A stretch of DNA of 64,000 nt from DATFVJ01 sp963826515 (lineage in GTDB: Bacteria > Actinomycetota > Actinomycetes > Streptosporangiales > Streptosporangiaceae): positions 930,001 to 994,000 of the forward strand of contig CAWGXI010000012.1 of the NCBI GenBank assembly GCA_963826515.1. Direction: 5' to 3'. Below are positions 17,645-26,648 of this stretch, one piece after another (within the stretch, counting starts at the first letter, position 1; each line of letters begins with the position of its first letter). The notes under the pieces are model-generated. The model was not told the origin of the DNA and did not search any database. It saw only the letters and a list, made by a program, of their open reading frames with translations. The translations under genes were made by a program, and so were the position numbers.

Positions 17645-18445
17645 CTAGGGCGTGGGGGCCGACGAGGACAACGCGGGCGCCGGGCTCGAACCCGTGGACG
17701 GCGCGGTCGATGTCGCTGGCGCGCTACGTGTCGATCCCACGGAGGGCGTCGATGTCGGCGTCGGCAAGGTGGTCGACGTTGGGGTCGGCGCCGAACTCTG
17801 GCTCGTGGGTTGCGCCGAAGATGTGGGAGTGGGCGAGTACGGCGTGGGCGTGGCCGTGGGCGTGGACGTGGCGTTACTGCCCACGGGGACGTTCCCCCAG
17901 ACAACCGAGCTCGACGGCTTTCCTGCCGCTATCTTGATCACTGTGACGGCAACCATCACGGTGACAAGAATCACCGCGGCGACCGCGGCGAGCGTCCGCC
18001 AGCTTGGCCGCCGCGGGCCGTGCGGCGCCTCCGCGCTCCCCTCGTGCCCGCCCTCGTGCCCACCGCCGTGCTGGCTGGACGCGTGCGTTGCCTCATTGGC
18101 GGTGGCTGGCCCGCCCTCCCACCAAGCGCGTTCCTGCCCCGGCGTGGGCCCGGTCTCCGCCGCCGCCTGGTCCTGCGCACCTGCCGGGTGCGCACGCCGA
18201 GCACCGTATATGTTTGCCCGCTGTATGACGACCGGCGCCGCGGTGCGCAGCTTCTCCCCGGTGCGCGACAGGTAGTACTTGTAGATGGCGGTGCTTGCGG
18301 TGCTGATGATGCTCACAGCCGCAGCGCCGATCATTGTCCCTGCGACCCCGAGGTAGGAGGTCGCGACAGCGGCGGTGAGGGTGGCAAGTACGCCTGCCGT
18401 GATCTGCGCGCCGCTCAAATCTATCTTCCGCTCGCGCTTGCTCAT
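17645..18445 (-). CDS. Membrane protein with Ser/Thr/Pro-rich external tail
   Basis: A 266-residue protein with no recognised family. The N-terminus has a hydrophobic segment (ITAGVLATLTAAVATSYLGV, about residues 14-50) and a second transmembrane helix near 155-178 (LAAVAAVILVTVMVAVTVI). The middle is hydrophilic with His/Gly-rich pieces. The last 80 residues are almost only Ser, Thr, Pro and Ala, as in cell-wall-spanning stalks. A ribosome-binding site (GGGAG) precedes the ATG. Actinobacterial proteins with this plan are common and uncharacterised. Confidence 0.7.
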   Translation of the reverse strand: MSKRERKIDLSGAQITAGVLATLTAAVATSYLGVAGTMIGAAAVSIISTASTAIYKYYLSRTGEKLRTAAPVVIQRANIYGARRAHPAGAQDQAAAETGPTPGQERAWWEGGPATANEATHASSQHGGGHEGGHEGSAEAPHGPRRPSWRTLAAVAAVILVTVMVAVTVIKIAAGKPSSSVVWGNVPVGSNATSTPTATPTPYSPTPTSSAQPTSQSSAPTPTSTTLPTPTSTPSVGSTRSAPATSTAPSTGSSPAPALSSSAPTP

Positions 18446-18732
18446 TTCTCCCGTTCAGCCAGCAGCGACCCGCAGCCTTGGGGTCACGCGGCAATCCGAT
18501 ACATGGCGGGAATCCGCCGACGTACTTAGCTGCCTCAACCGAGGCTAGCGGGCGATGCTCGATGCTCGCACTCGCCTACGGGTGAGGCGCAGCACACCTG
18601 GCAGGCGGTTGCTGGCCGCTAGGCCCCGCCTGACACGTTGTCTCGCATGGGCACCCCGCGCCCCCGATGGCCGGCCAGCCGTGCAGCACACCTGGAGCGC
18701 CGCATGCGGTAAAGGGGGAAGCCGCCCGGCTG

Positions 18733-19734
18733 TCACATTCCACGCGGTGGGAGCCCGGCCGCGCGGTAGACGTCGTCGATCAGCCTCATGTTGACGACGG
18801 AGTCTGCGGCCATGGTCGGGAACGGCTCACCCCTGAGTACCGCGGCGGTGAAGGCCCGAAGCTGGCCCGTGTAGGTCGGCTCCCCTGCGACCTGCTCGCT
18901 GCGGGTCTCGCGATGGATGGTCACGTCAAGCTCGTGACCGTTCTGCGGTGTCATGAAGTTCACCACCCGCAGTTCGCCATCCTCGCCCGTCACGCTGACA
19001 TCGGCGGCGAAGGGGTTTCCCTTCAGCAGCGACACCTCGAATCGGCCCGTGGCGCCGCCGGAAAAGCCCAGCGTGGCCGTGATCGCGCCGTCCACGAGGG
19101 GTGCTGCCTCCTGCGCCGCGGCCGACGTGACTTCCGGCTCACCTGGGCCGAGCAGCCGCGAGATGTTGATCGCATAGCAGCCGCCGTCCATGTTCGCCCC
19201 GCCCGCCAGTTCGAAGCTGAAGCGAATGTCGGCGGGATCGGTGATTGGAAAGCAGAGTTTGACGTCGATGTGCCTTACCGCGCCGAGTTCGCCGCCAGCC
19301 GCGTCCGCGGGACCGCGGACGATCTCGCGCATTCGTCGCGCCAGCGGGTGGTAGCGATAGTGGAATGCTTCCATCACCACGCGGCCAGCGTCCCGCGCGG
19401 CCGACGCGACCAGTTCCGCCTCCGGCGCGTTGGCGGCCAGCGGCTTTTCGCACAGCACGTGCTTGCCTACCTCGATGGCCTTCAGCGTCCAAGGGGCGTG
19501 CAGCGCGTTGGGCAGCGAGTTGTAGATAGCGTCGATTTCCGGGTCGGCGATCAAGGCCTCGTACGAGCCGCGGATCCCTGGTACTCCGTTCGCCGCGGCG
19601 AACGACCGCGCGCGAGCGGGATTCCTGGCCGCCACCGCGGTCACGATCGCCTCCTCAACTTGCCGTGCGGGCGCGATCAGCGCATTCGACGTGATCCGCG
19701 CCGCCCCTAGCGCGCCGATGCGCACGCGATCCAT
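18733..19734 (-). CDS. Gfo/Idh/MocA-family NAD(P)-dependent oxidoreductase
   Basis: A 333-residue dehydrogenase of the glucose-fructose oxidoreductase family. N-terminal Rossmann fold: RVRIGALGAARIT (modified GxGxxx), then IYNSLPNALHAPWTLKAIEVG, and the signature HVLCEKPLAAN with the catalytic Lys. The C-terminal domain has MEAFHYRYHPL and GGCYAINISRLL. I start at ATG 19734, directly before the Rossmann strand; upstream readings to 20130 are repetitive. Substrate unknown, probably a sugar or inositol derivative. It stands alone. Confidence 0.9.
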   Translation of the reverse strand: MDRVRIGALGAARITSNALIAPARQVEEAIVTAVAARNPARARSFAAANGVPGIRGSYEALIADPEIDAIYNSLPNALHAPWTLKAIEVGKHVLCEKPLAANAPEAELVASAARDAGRVVMEAFHYRYHPLARRMREIVRGPADAAGGELGAVRHIDVKLCFPITDPADIRFSFELAGGANMDGGCYAINISRLLGPGEPEVTSAAAQEAAPLVDGAITATLGFSGGATGRFEVSLLKGNPFAADVSVTGEDGELRVVNFMTPQNGHELDVTIHRETRSEQVAGEPTYTGQLRAFTAAVLRGEPFPTMAADSVVNMRLIDDVYRAAGLPPRGM

Positions 19735-19896
19735 CTCGCACCTCGCATGCCTCGAGTGCCGTGCCTGTCTTGCCTGCTCTGCCTGGCTCTGCCTGCCTTG
19801 TCTGCTCCGGTAATTCTTACCTGTTTTCCGGCCATCGCGCGGCTGCAGATGCACCCTGCGCGGTTCTCCGCGCGCCGTCTCCCGGCGCGCCACGTG

Positions 19897-19990
19897 CCAC
19901 CGCGGTTCTGCGCGCCCACCTCCTGCCGCGCCACCGCGGTTCTGCGTGCCCACCTCCTGCCGCGCCACCGCGGTTCTGCGTGCCCACCTT
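19897..19990. repeat. 34-bp tandem repeat, nearly three copies
   Basis: The unit CCACCGCGGTTCTGCGTGCC continues CACCTCCTGCCGCG and starts at 19897, 19931 and 19965 with one C/T difference. It lies in the 500-bp gap between the oxidoreductase and the lectin gene. Each unit has the palindromic core CCGCGG. Around 19750-19805 there is also a degenerate TGCCT-rich tract and at 20040-20075 a short GGGCCGCCCCATCC-type repeat. No gene is supported in 19735-20238. Confidence 0.8.
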
Positions 19991-20238
19991 CCTTTGCGGC
20001 CAGGTGCCACCTCGCGCGGTGCGAAGTCATTCCCGATCCATCCGGGCCGCCCCATCCGGGCCGCCCCAGCCACCTGGCCTGTTTCCACGTTCGTGACGTT
20101 GTTGCCTATTCGGACAATCGCGGCATGCAATGATTTTGCAATAAAATCAATCCCCGCTTGCCGAGATGGCTTGCGAATGCGATAATCTGCTCGCGTTTAC
20201 GCAGCGTAAATGTCAAGTCACGTCTAGCGGGGATCAGA

Positions 20239-20814
20239 ATGAGAAAGCACAATTATCTGGTCAAAGCCGCATTGTGGAGAAATAGGTGTGGTGCGGCCAG
20301 AGCAATGCTTTCTGTGCTAGCGCTCCTGGTACCGCTGGCCGCCTGGACCGATCGGGGCGCGCCGGTTTCCCCCCTGCGCCCGCACGCCGCGCTGCGCATC
20401 ACTCGCCAGCTTGATCTCACTGGTGGGATCACCTCGGCCATTCAAGGCATGTGCCTTGCCGAATACCCGCGACGCGGCGGCCATGGCGGGCTCATCGCCG
20501 CGGTTGCACCTTGCAAACGGCTCAGCTCGCAGCGCTGGACACTGCCAGGCGACAACACGATCCGCATTCGGGGTGAATGCCTCACCGTCACCAAGAAGAC
20601 CCACGCAACCGGGGCTGTGCTCGTCACCTGTGATGGATCGGCGAGACAGTACTGGGAAGCTGACGGAATCGTCAGGAACCCCGCCATCGAGCTACTCAAC
20701 CCCTGGTCAGGCAAGTGCCTCGACGACCCGCACAGTTCCAAGGTAGACGGCACACAGGTCCGGATCTACGCGTGCAACAGGTCGGCGGAGCAAATCTGGT
20801 ACTTGCCACGATGA
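20239..20814 (+). CDS. Secreted ricin-type beta-trefoil lectin
   Basis: A 191-residue protein starting at ATG 20239 after AGCGGGGATC. The N-terminus has a basic stretch and a hydrophobic core (MLSVLALLVPLAAW, about residues 24-38), an export signal. The mature part has three QxW-type ends, SQRWTL, RQYWEA and EQIWYL, plus GMCLAEYP, GECLTV and GKCLDD, the pattern of ricin B-like carbohydrate binding. No catalytic domain is attached. It precedes a secreted S53 protease by 147 bases. Confidence 0.82.
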   Translation: MRKHNYLVKAALWRNRCGAARAMLSVLALLVPLAAWTDRGAPVSPLRPHAALRITRQLDLTGGITSAIQGMCLAEYPRRGGHGGLIAAVAPCKRLSSQRWTLPGDNTIRIRGECLTVTKKTHATGAVLVTCDGSARQYWEADGIVRNPAIELLNPWSGKCLDDPHSSKVDGTQVRIYACNRSAEQIWYLPR

Positions 20815-20961
20815 CAAGGCTCCGGTGCTTTCCGGTGCCTGCCAGCAGGGTCCCACAAGCCCCCCACAGCGCTTGGTCATGCAAGCCGGTTCACTCTTGC
20901 GCGCGCCGCCCGGCTGACCACAGCGTGTCCTGATCCATCTGCCGAATGGGGGCATACCGCT

Positions 20962-22242
20962 ATGCACGTAAACGGACTCAACCGAACCGCCGCAACATGG
21001 CGTGACATGATAGCGATCGCCTGCGCAGCCGCAGCGGCGCTGACTCTCACCGTTTCCACAGTAATTCCAGCGCACGCGCGCCAAGCCGCCGCAGCAAAAC
21101 ACTCCCCATTTGCGCCGAAACGGGTTGACCTCGATAAAGACGGCGATTTTGAGCAACACGACTCCTGCGCGCCTGTTCGCGGCGCCGGTAAGGAGGCGTG
21201 CCTTGCTATCGTGCGCGACGACATCAAGGAGCCGGACCTGGGTGGCCATGGCGGCCCGCTGTCACCCGCTGGGTACGGTCCGGCCAGCCTGCGTGCTGCC
21301 TACGCACTCACCTCGGGTCATGGCGGCGGTCGCACGGTGGCAATCGTAGACGCCTATGACGACCCGAAGGCGGAATCCGATCTGGCCACCTACCGCAGCG
21401 CGTACGGCCTGCCGGCCTGCACCACATCAAATGGCTGCTTCAAGAAGGCGGACCAGAACGGCGGCAGCCATTACCCGAAGCCGGACTCCGGCTGGGCCGG
21501 TGAGATTTCACTCGACCTGGATATGGTGTCCGCAACATGCCCGGATTGCCACATACTTCTGGTAGAAGCCTCCTCGAACAGGATGGCCGACCTGGGCGAG
21601 TCGGTCAACAGGGCAGTCAGCCTCGGCGCGAGGTTCGTATCCAACAGCTACGGCGGCGACGAGAGCTCGTCCGACCCGAGATATGACAGCGCCTACTTCA
21701 ACCACCCTGGAGTGGCCATAACGGTGGCCTCGGGAGACAACGGCTACGGCGGCTCCTACCCCGCCGCGTCCCGCTACGTAACGTCCGTCGGCGGCACCAC
21801 GCTGCGGCCGAGCAGCAATAAGCGCGGCTGGACGGAGACCGCGTGGAGCGGCGCAGGCTCTGGCTGCTCCAGCTACGACGCGAAACCGGCGTGGGAGACC
21901 GACACGGGCTGCAGCAGGCGGACAACGAGCGGCGTCTCGGCGGTAGCCGACGCGAACACAGGTGTCGCCGTCTACGACACCTACAAAGCCAACGGCTGGG
22001 CCGTGTACGGCGGGACCTCCGTCTCCTCGCCCATCATCGCCGCCGTGTACGCGCTCGCAGGCAATCCGGCCCCGGGTACCTACCCAGCCAGTTACCCCTA
22101 CGCGCACCTATCGGAGATCAACGACGTCACCTCGGGTAGCAACGGATCCTGTGGCGGCTCCTACCTGTGCACCGCAAAGGCCGGATTCGACGGACCGACC
22201 GGTCTCGGCACGCCAAAGGGCTACTCAGCGTTCGCACGGTAA
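20962..22242 (+). CDS. Secreted sedolisin-family (S53) serine-carboxyl peptidase
   Basis: A 426-residue exported protease. Signal peptide: IAIACAAAAALTLTVSTVIP ending near HARQA. Catalytic triad of S53: Glu and Asp in WAGEISLDLDM, Ser in GGTSVSSP, with the oxyanion Asp in ASGDNGYG. The repeated GLPACTTSNGCF and SATCPDCHILLVEA are typical of bacterial forms. The large propeptide of classic sedolisins is short here. S53 enzymes usually work at acid pH. A degenerate copy of the active-site region lies at 23.4 kb. Confidence 0.9.
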   Translation: MHVNGLNRTAATWRDMIAIACAAAAALTLTVSTVIPAHARQAAAAKHSPFAPKRVDLDKDGDFEQHDSCAPVRGAGKEACLAIVRDDIKEPDLGGHGGPLSPAGYGPASLRAAYALTSGHGGGRTVAIVDAYDDPKAESDLATYRSAYGLPACTTSNGCFKKADQNGGSHYPKPDSGWAGEISLDLDMVSATCPDCHILLVEASSNRMADLGESVNRAVSLGARFVSNSYGGDESSSDPRYDSAYFNHPGVAITVASGDNGYGGSYPAASRYVTSVGGTTLRPSSNKRGWTETAWSGAGSGCSSYDAKPAWETDTGCSRRTTSGVSAVADANTGVAVYDTYKANGWAVYGGTSVSSPIIAAVYALAGNPAPGTYPASYPYAHLSEINDVTSGSNGSCGGSYLCTAKAGFDGPTGLGTPKGYSAFAR

Positions 22243-22296
22243 CCGCCCACGGCGCCGTTCCTAGCTGACTAAGGGACGCGCGCGCCGAAGGTGCCT

Positions 22297-22329
22297 GGCC
22301 GCCGGGAGCGTTCCACGCTCCCGGCGGCC
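22297..22329. terminator. Strong hairpin between convergent genes
   Basis: A perfect 14-bp stem (GGCCGCCGGGAGCG / CGCTCCCGGCGGCC) with a 5-base loop lies between the end of the S53 protease and the minus-strand kinase remnant. No T-run follows, as is usual in high-GC actinobacteria. Likely acts in both directions. Confidence 0.8.
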
Positions 22330-22342
22330 TCACGCATCGTTG

Positions 22343-23404
22343 TCAGCTACGGGCGGGTTTGATGACCGGTGCGGGCATGCCGCCTGGCGCCGGGCGGTCG
22401 ATGGCCTGGCGCACGCGGGCGAGCAGGGCGGTTTGTGAGAAGGGTTTTCCAGCAGGTCGACACGGGGTTCGAGGGCACCCTCGGTGCCGAGGACCGTCTT
22501 GGCGTATCCGGACATGTACAGGACGCGGGTGCCCGGTCGGGTGGCACACAAGCGGGCGGCGACTTCGTTGCCGAGCATCTCGGGCATGACCAGGTCGGTG
22601 AGCAGCAGGTCAATGGGCTGGGCCAGGTCACCGGCCAAGCGGAGGGCATCGGAGGCGGTGGTGGCGGCGCAGGTCTGATAGCCGTTGCGTGCCAAGATCC
22701 GGCAGACCATGTCGCGCAAGCTCTGCTCGTCTTCGACGACCGGGATCATCTCACCATGTCCGGGATCGGGCTCGGCCGCCGCGGACCCGGCACGTTCGGC
22801 GACGAAATCTGTGTAGCCGCTGATGACGTTGAGCAGGTTGTTGAAGTCGTGTGCGACGCCACCGACGAGCTGGCCGAGGCTTTCCAGCCGGCCGACTCCT
22901 GCACCCGCTGTTGGGGGCGCGCCCGTTCGGCTTCGGCCCGCAGCCGTTCCCGTTCGGCTTGGGCGTCCAGCGGTTCGGAAATGTCGCGGATGGCCGCCAG
23001 CACCACCACCCGGATTCGGTGGGCAGCGAGCTCAGGCTTACCTCGACAGGGAGCTCACGCCCGTCCTTGCGCACGGCGAAGATCGTCAGCCCCTCGCCCA
23101 TGGGCCGCGGCACCGGGTCAGCGGTATAGTCCGCCCGCCTGACGGGGTGGATGCCGGGCGCGGCGGCGGGGACCAAGATCTTCACCGGCTGGCCGGCCAG
23201 TTGCTGGCCGGGGATCTCGGCCGCCGCCTGCTGGAACGGCGCCAGCGACTTCGGGTCTTCGCTGGTCACATAGTCGCGCACCGACGTCTGCTGCACCGTG
23301 TACTGCTCAGCGAAAGGGCCGCGGCGATGCTCACCCATCGCCACAGGCCAGACTTCCACGCCACACTCAAGCCCCCGCCCAGAACTCTGGCCGCCCGCAC
23401 TCAA
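22343..23404 (-). pseudogene. Decayed PAS-histidine kinase-receiver hybrid
   Basis: Reading from about 23404 downwards, the frames change several times: a PAS part (GLTIFAVRKDGRELPVEVSL), then VVLAAIRDISEPLDAQAERE in a second frame, then LGQLVGGVAHDFNNLLNVIS in a third, directly joined to a receiver domain (VVEDEQSLRDMVCRIL, LLLTDLVMPEMLGN, LYMSGYAKTVL) and finally KPFSQTALLARVRQAI in another frame. The ATPase domain between kinase His box and receiver is missing. It is clearly homologous to the intact kinase at 23776, which lies in the opposite direction. At least three frameshifts and one deletion. Confidence 0.8.
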
Positions 23405-23439
23405 ACACGGATTGTGTCATGTATGTCGCTCTTCGTGCC

Positions 23440-23545
23440 GGAGCAGCAAAAGCGGCTGGGCCGTGTACGGCGGGACCTCCCTCTCCTCACCCCAATCGCC
23501 CCCGTGTACGCACTCGCGGACAATCCGGCCCTGGGGGTACCTTCT
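23440..23545 (+). pseudogene. Duplicated fragment of the S53 protease active-site region
   Basis: About 90 bases closely match 21989-22085 of the S53 gene, including the codons for GWAVYGGTS and SSP around the catalytic Ser, followed by a diverged copy of the VYALAGNPAPG coding region. A short stretch before it resembles the SSNKRGW codons at about 21810, so it may be a recombined piece. No start and no complete frame. Confidence 0.7.
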
Positions 23546-23775
23546 CACTCACTCTTCGTGTGGTAGTATTAACGTTGCGTAATGCAAATCCACAGACCTA
23601 TCGTGGGGTGCGGGACGGCTCGCACCTTCATCGGGGCTCATGGGACCTCGGGAGTGCCGGCGCCACTTCTCCACTAGATAGCGCGTTTCCGTGGTGGTTT
23701 CCCGCCCTGCAGTCCCTAGCGGCTGAGCGCATGGCGCAGAGGATGTCTTTCGGTCAGCGGCGCTGAGGAGGTCAG

Positions 23776-25074
23776 ATGTCCATATCGGCCACTGGACGGT
23801 CGGACTTGGGTCCGGCTCGCCAGCCACGTGTGAACGGCGAAGTCCCGCAGGCGGAGCAGGGGTCGCAGGAACAGATGCTGCAGGCCCAGCGCATGGAGAA
23901 CCTCGGCCAGCTCGCCGGCGGGGTCGCTCACGACTTCAACAACCTCCTCGCCGTGATCCTCAACTACGTCGCCTTTGCCTCCGAGCAGCTCGCCGCCGCG
24001 ACCGGAGCCGACTGGGCTCAGCGCGGCGAGGCGGCCGGCAGCGATCTCGCCCAGATCAAGCGGGCCGGCGAACGGGCTGCGGGCCTTACCCGCCAGTTGC
24101 TCGCGTTCGCCCGCCGGGAGGTGGTGCAGCCGCAGGTCCTCGACCTCGACGAGGTCATCACCGCGGTGGAGCAGATGCTGCGGCGAACCATCGGCGAGCA
24201 CGTCGAGCTCGTCACCACACTCGCCGGTGAGCTGCGGCCGGTACTGGCCGACCCGGGCCAGCTGGAGCAGGTGCTGGTGAATCTCGCGCTCAACGCCCGC
24301 GACGCCATGCCTGACGGCGGCACGGTGAGCATCGAAACCAGCAACATCACCGTGGACCAGGAGTCCATCGCCGGGGGATCGACGTCGCGGCAGGGACAGA
24401 AGGTGCGGCTGCGAGTGAGTGACACCGGCGCCGGGATGACTCAGGACGTTATCGAGCACGCATTCGAGCCGTTTTTTACCACGAAGCTGGATGGCACCGG
24501 GACCGGGCTCGGCCTGGCCACCGTCTACGGGATCATCGCCCAGGCCGAGGGCAGCATCCAGGTTGAGTCCGAACCTGGCGCGGGCACGACCTTCACGCTC
24601 GTGTTTCCTGTTACCTCGCACTCACCAGTTCCGGAGGCGCCGGAGGTGCCCTATCAGCGGACACCCAAAGGAGAGACCGTCCTGATTGTTGAGGACGAAG
24701 CGGCGCTGCGCGAGGTGACCAGGCGGATTTTCGCCCGCAACGGCTACCGGGTGATCACCGCCGGGAGCGGCCCGGAGGCTCTTGACATGGCCCGCGGCCA
24801 CGTGGGCGAGATTCACCTGCTGGTCACCGACGTTGTCATGCCGCACATGCTCGGCAAGGAAGTCTCGGAGAGGATGCTGGAGATCAAGCCCGAAATCGAG
24901 ACGCTCTACATGTCCGGCTATGCCCGGCCCGTCCTCGCGTCCCAGGGCAGGCTCGAGCCCGGCGTGGCCCTCGTGGAGAAGCCGTTCTCGGAAGCCGACC
25001 TGCTGGCCAAGGCCGGGCGGTTGCTTAATGGCCACTTCCAGGGGTTCGAGACCACCGGAGGCGACGCCGGCTGA
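23776..25074 (+). CDS. Hybrid histidine kinase with C-terminal receiver
   Basis: A 432-residue soluble protein with no transmembrane segment. HisKA region with H52 in VAHDFNNLL; ATPase domain with the N-box ALNARDAM, G1 DTGAGM and GTGLGLATVYG; linker at about 285-300; receiver with VEDEAALREV, phospho-Asp in LLVTDVVMP and Lys in VEKPF. This kinase-receiver order with an HDFNN box is typical of PAS-linked hybrid kinases; here the PAS part is missing upstream, so input comes from another protein or the N-terminal 35 residues. Ribosome-binding site GAGGAGG precedes ATG 23776. An inverted decayed relative lies at 22.3-23.4 kb. Confidence 0.9.
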   Translation: MSISATGRSDLGPARQPRVNGEVPQAEQGSQEQMLQAQRMENLGQLAGGVAHDFNNLLAVILNYVAFASEQLAAATGADWAQRGEAAGSDLAQIKRAGERAAGLTRQLLAFARREVVQPQVLDLDEVITAVEQMLRRTIGEHVELVTTLAGELRPVLADPGQLEQVLVNLALNARDAMPDGGTVSIETSNITVDQESIAGGSTSRQGQKVRLRVSDTGAGMTQDVIEHAFEPFFTTKLDGTGTGLGLATVYGIIAQAEGSIQVESEPGAGTTFTLVFPVTSHSPVPEAPEVPYQRTPKGETVLIVEDEAALREVTRRIFARNGYRVITAGSGPEALDMARGHVGEIHLLVTDVVMPHMLGKEVSERMLEIKPEIETLYMSGYARPVLASQGRLEPGVALVEKPFSEADLLAKAGRLLNGHFQGFETTGGDAG

Positions 25075-25160
25075 GCCGGCCTGCCCCCTGCATATTCAAA
25101 CGGTGGCACCAGCGTCCACGGCCAGTCGCCGTGCGTCGCGCTGGCACCCGGACACACGGC

Positions 25161-26048
25161 TCAAGCCGCACCTCCAGTTCCGTGCGTCCGCAGGGTGATC
25201 CGGGCTCGCCACTCCCGCTCGCCGGGCTCGACCTGCGCCCCGGCCTGCAGCGCCGAAGCGAGTTCGTCCAGCCATGCCCGGGCGGTCGCGGGTTCGCCGA
25301 TCGGCTGGACGTCATCAGCAACACCGGTGAGGGTCAACTCGATCTGGATCATGTGCACATCGCTGAGCACCGCGACATGTGCCCGCGCTCTCAGGCCAGC
25401 GTCCACGATCCCTAGCAGCATCAACTCGACGATGTCGACGATGGCGGGGACGACGCTCGCTTGCAGTCCTGGACGTCGCTCGCCGGTATCCAAGGTGATT
25501 GGCGTGGCCAACAGCCACGCGGTACGCCGCTGTAGTGAGCTGGCCAGCCGGTCCTCTGGCTGCAGGAACGGCCAGTTCCCGTCGACCAGCCAGCGCAGAG
25601 ATCCGGACGCCATATCCAGTTGCCGCAGCACCTCGTCGAATGACTGGGCCGCGTCGGGTGACGCCGACCGGCGCATCATGTGCAATGCGAGGGTGGCAGC
25701 GGCGAGGTCCTGGAGGGGGCCGTCGTGCAGGAAGTCGACAAGCTCGTCGCGTTGCCTGGCGCGAAGCCGCCGGGTGATGGCAAGCAGCCGCCAGGCCGGG
25801 GGTGTACCCGTATCCGGCTGATTCCCCGCCGGCCCTGACGGCGGGTCCGCCGACACCGACGGCACCGACGCCCGGGGTGCTGACGCCCGGGGTGCTGAGC
25901 CGGGGGCTGAGCCGGGGTGCTGACGCCCGGGTCGGCCGGCCGGGTTCAGGCGCCGGACCCGCGCGCTGATCGGGCATCGCGGCCGCGTCAGGCTGACGCA
26001 GCCCGCGAATGGCGTCGAGCAGTTCGCCAGGGTGGAACGGTTTCGCAA
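25161..26048 (-). CDS. Histidine-kinase-like part of a receiver-kinase gene, frame-shifted from it
   Basis: The useful part starts at about 25850: RQRDELVDFLHDGPLQDLAA carries a phospho-acceptor-like His of the HisKA_3 type. The ATPase-like C-terminal region lacks clear N, G1 and G2 motifs, so autophosphorylation is doubtful. Upstream of that, the reading is a Pro/Ser/Ala linker (ASAPRASVPS) and then an antisense-like extension up to ATG 26048 inside the receiver of the other frame. It is probably the C-terminal half of the protein that starts at 26415, separated by a frameshift in the repetitive linker at 25860-25960. Confidence 0.6.
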   Translation of the reverse strand: MRNRSTLANCSTPFAGCVSLTRPRCPISARVRRLNPAGRPGRQHPGSAPGSAPRASAPRASVPSVSADPPSGPAGNQPDTGTPPAWRLLAITRRLRARQRDELVDFLHDGPLQDLAAATLALHMMRRSASPDAAQSFDEVLRQLDMASGSLRWLVDGNWPFLQPEDRLASSLQRRTAWLLATPITLDTGERRPGLQASVVPAIVDIVELMLLGIVDAGLRARAHVAVLSDVHMIQIELTLTGVADDVQPIGEPATARAWLDELASALQAGAQVEPGEREWRARITLRTHGTGGAA

Positions 26049-26415
26049 GGGATGCGACGCTGTCAGGAAGGACGTCGATGGCTCCCCCCGTCATCACCAG
26101 GCACCGCTCAGCCGCGGCCGGATCCCGGGACCGGAGCTCGTCAATCAGGTCGATGCCCCGTTCAACGCCCAGGTGGGCGTCGACAAGCACCACGTCGTAC
26201 TCGCGTGGGTGCATTCCGCGCGCCTCCGCAAGCGTGGCAGCGACATCGACCTCGTACCCACCTTCGCTGAGAATCCGGCGGATCAGAGTCCGCACCTCAT
26301 CCATGTCATCGATGACCAGCACCCGTTGCGGCACCTGATTTCCCGCCACTTCATGAATCAGCTCGAGTCGCGCCCGCACGCCGCTAGGCCGACCCGGCTG
26401 GGCCGTCACCATCAC
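25315..26415 (-). CDS. Response-regulator receiver domain, linked to the kinase part by a frameshift
   Basis: Residues about 30-145 form a receiver: VLVIDDMDEVRTLIRR, phospho-Asp in VVLVDAHLG, Thr in CLVMTGG, Lys in SLAKPF. Then comes a linker of short Pro/Ser/Gly repeats (RLSPRLSTPGVSTPGVGAVG). Past about 25850 this frame becomes Arg/Pro/His-rich nonsense while the kinase-like protein continues in another frame. The linker DNA holds GGGGCTGAGC- and GGGTGCTGACGCCC-type repeats in which slippage could restore the frame. No DNA-binding domain. Confidence 0.6.
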   Translation of the reverse strand: MMVTAQPGRPSGVRARLELIHEVAGNQVPQRVLVIDDMDEVRTLIRRILSEGGYEVDVAATLAEARGMHPREYDVVLVDAHLGVERGIDLIDELRSRDPAAAERCLVMTGGAIDVLPDSVASLAKPFHPGELLDAIRGLRQPDAAAMPDQRAGPAPEPGRPTRASAPRLSPRLSTPGVSTPGVGAVGVGGPAVRAGGESAGYGYTPGLAAACHHPAASRQATRRACRLPARRPPPGPRRCHPRIAHDAPVGVTRRGPVIRRGAAATGYGVRISALAGRRELAVPAARGPAGQLTTAAYRVAVGHANHLGYRRATSRTASERRPRHRRHRRVDAARDRGRWPESAGTCRGAQRCAHDPDRVDPHRCC

Positions 26416-26648
26416 GCCATCGCGCCGCCGCAGGATGCCGGTGCCAGCGGTAGGACGCTGGCTTCCGGACTCGTCACGCTATCTGCGACATCGCGTCCCC
26501 AGCGGCAGTGACACAGGCATCCGTAGACCTGTGATCACGAATAGTAGCATGAAACTTACCCTGCGCTCATGCGCCTCTGCGCTGAGGACCGGAGGCATGT
26601 CTGCCGCCTTTTGCGCGGTAGCAGCCGCAGGTGGAGATGGAGCCGCAA

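Noticed and set aside
19742..20130. N-terminal extension of the Gfo/Idh/MocA protein
   Set aside because: The frame stays open only through tandem repeats; the Rossmann strand begins at ATG 19734.
23549..23827. Minus-strand frame between the protease fragment and the hybrid kinase
   Set aside because: Overlaps the kinase start and its ribosome-binding site, and shows no protein-like features.
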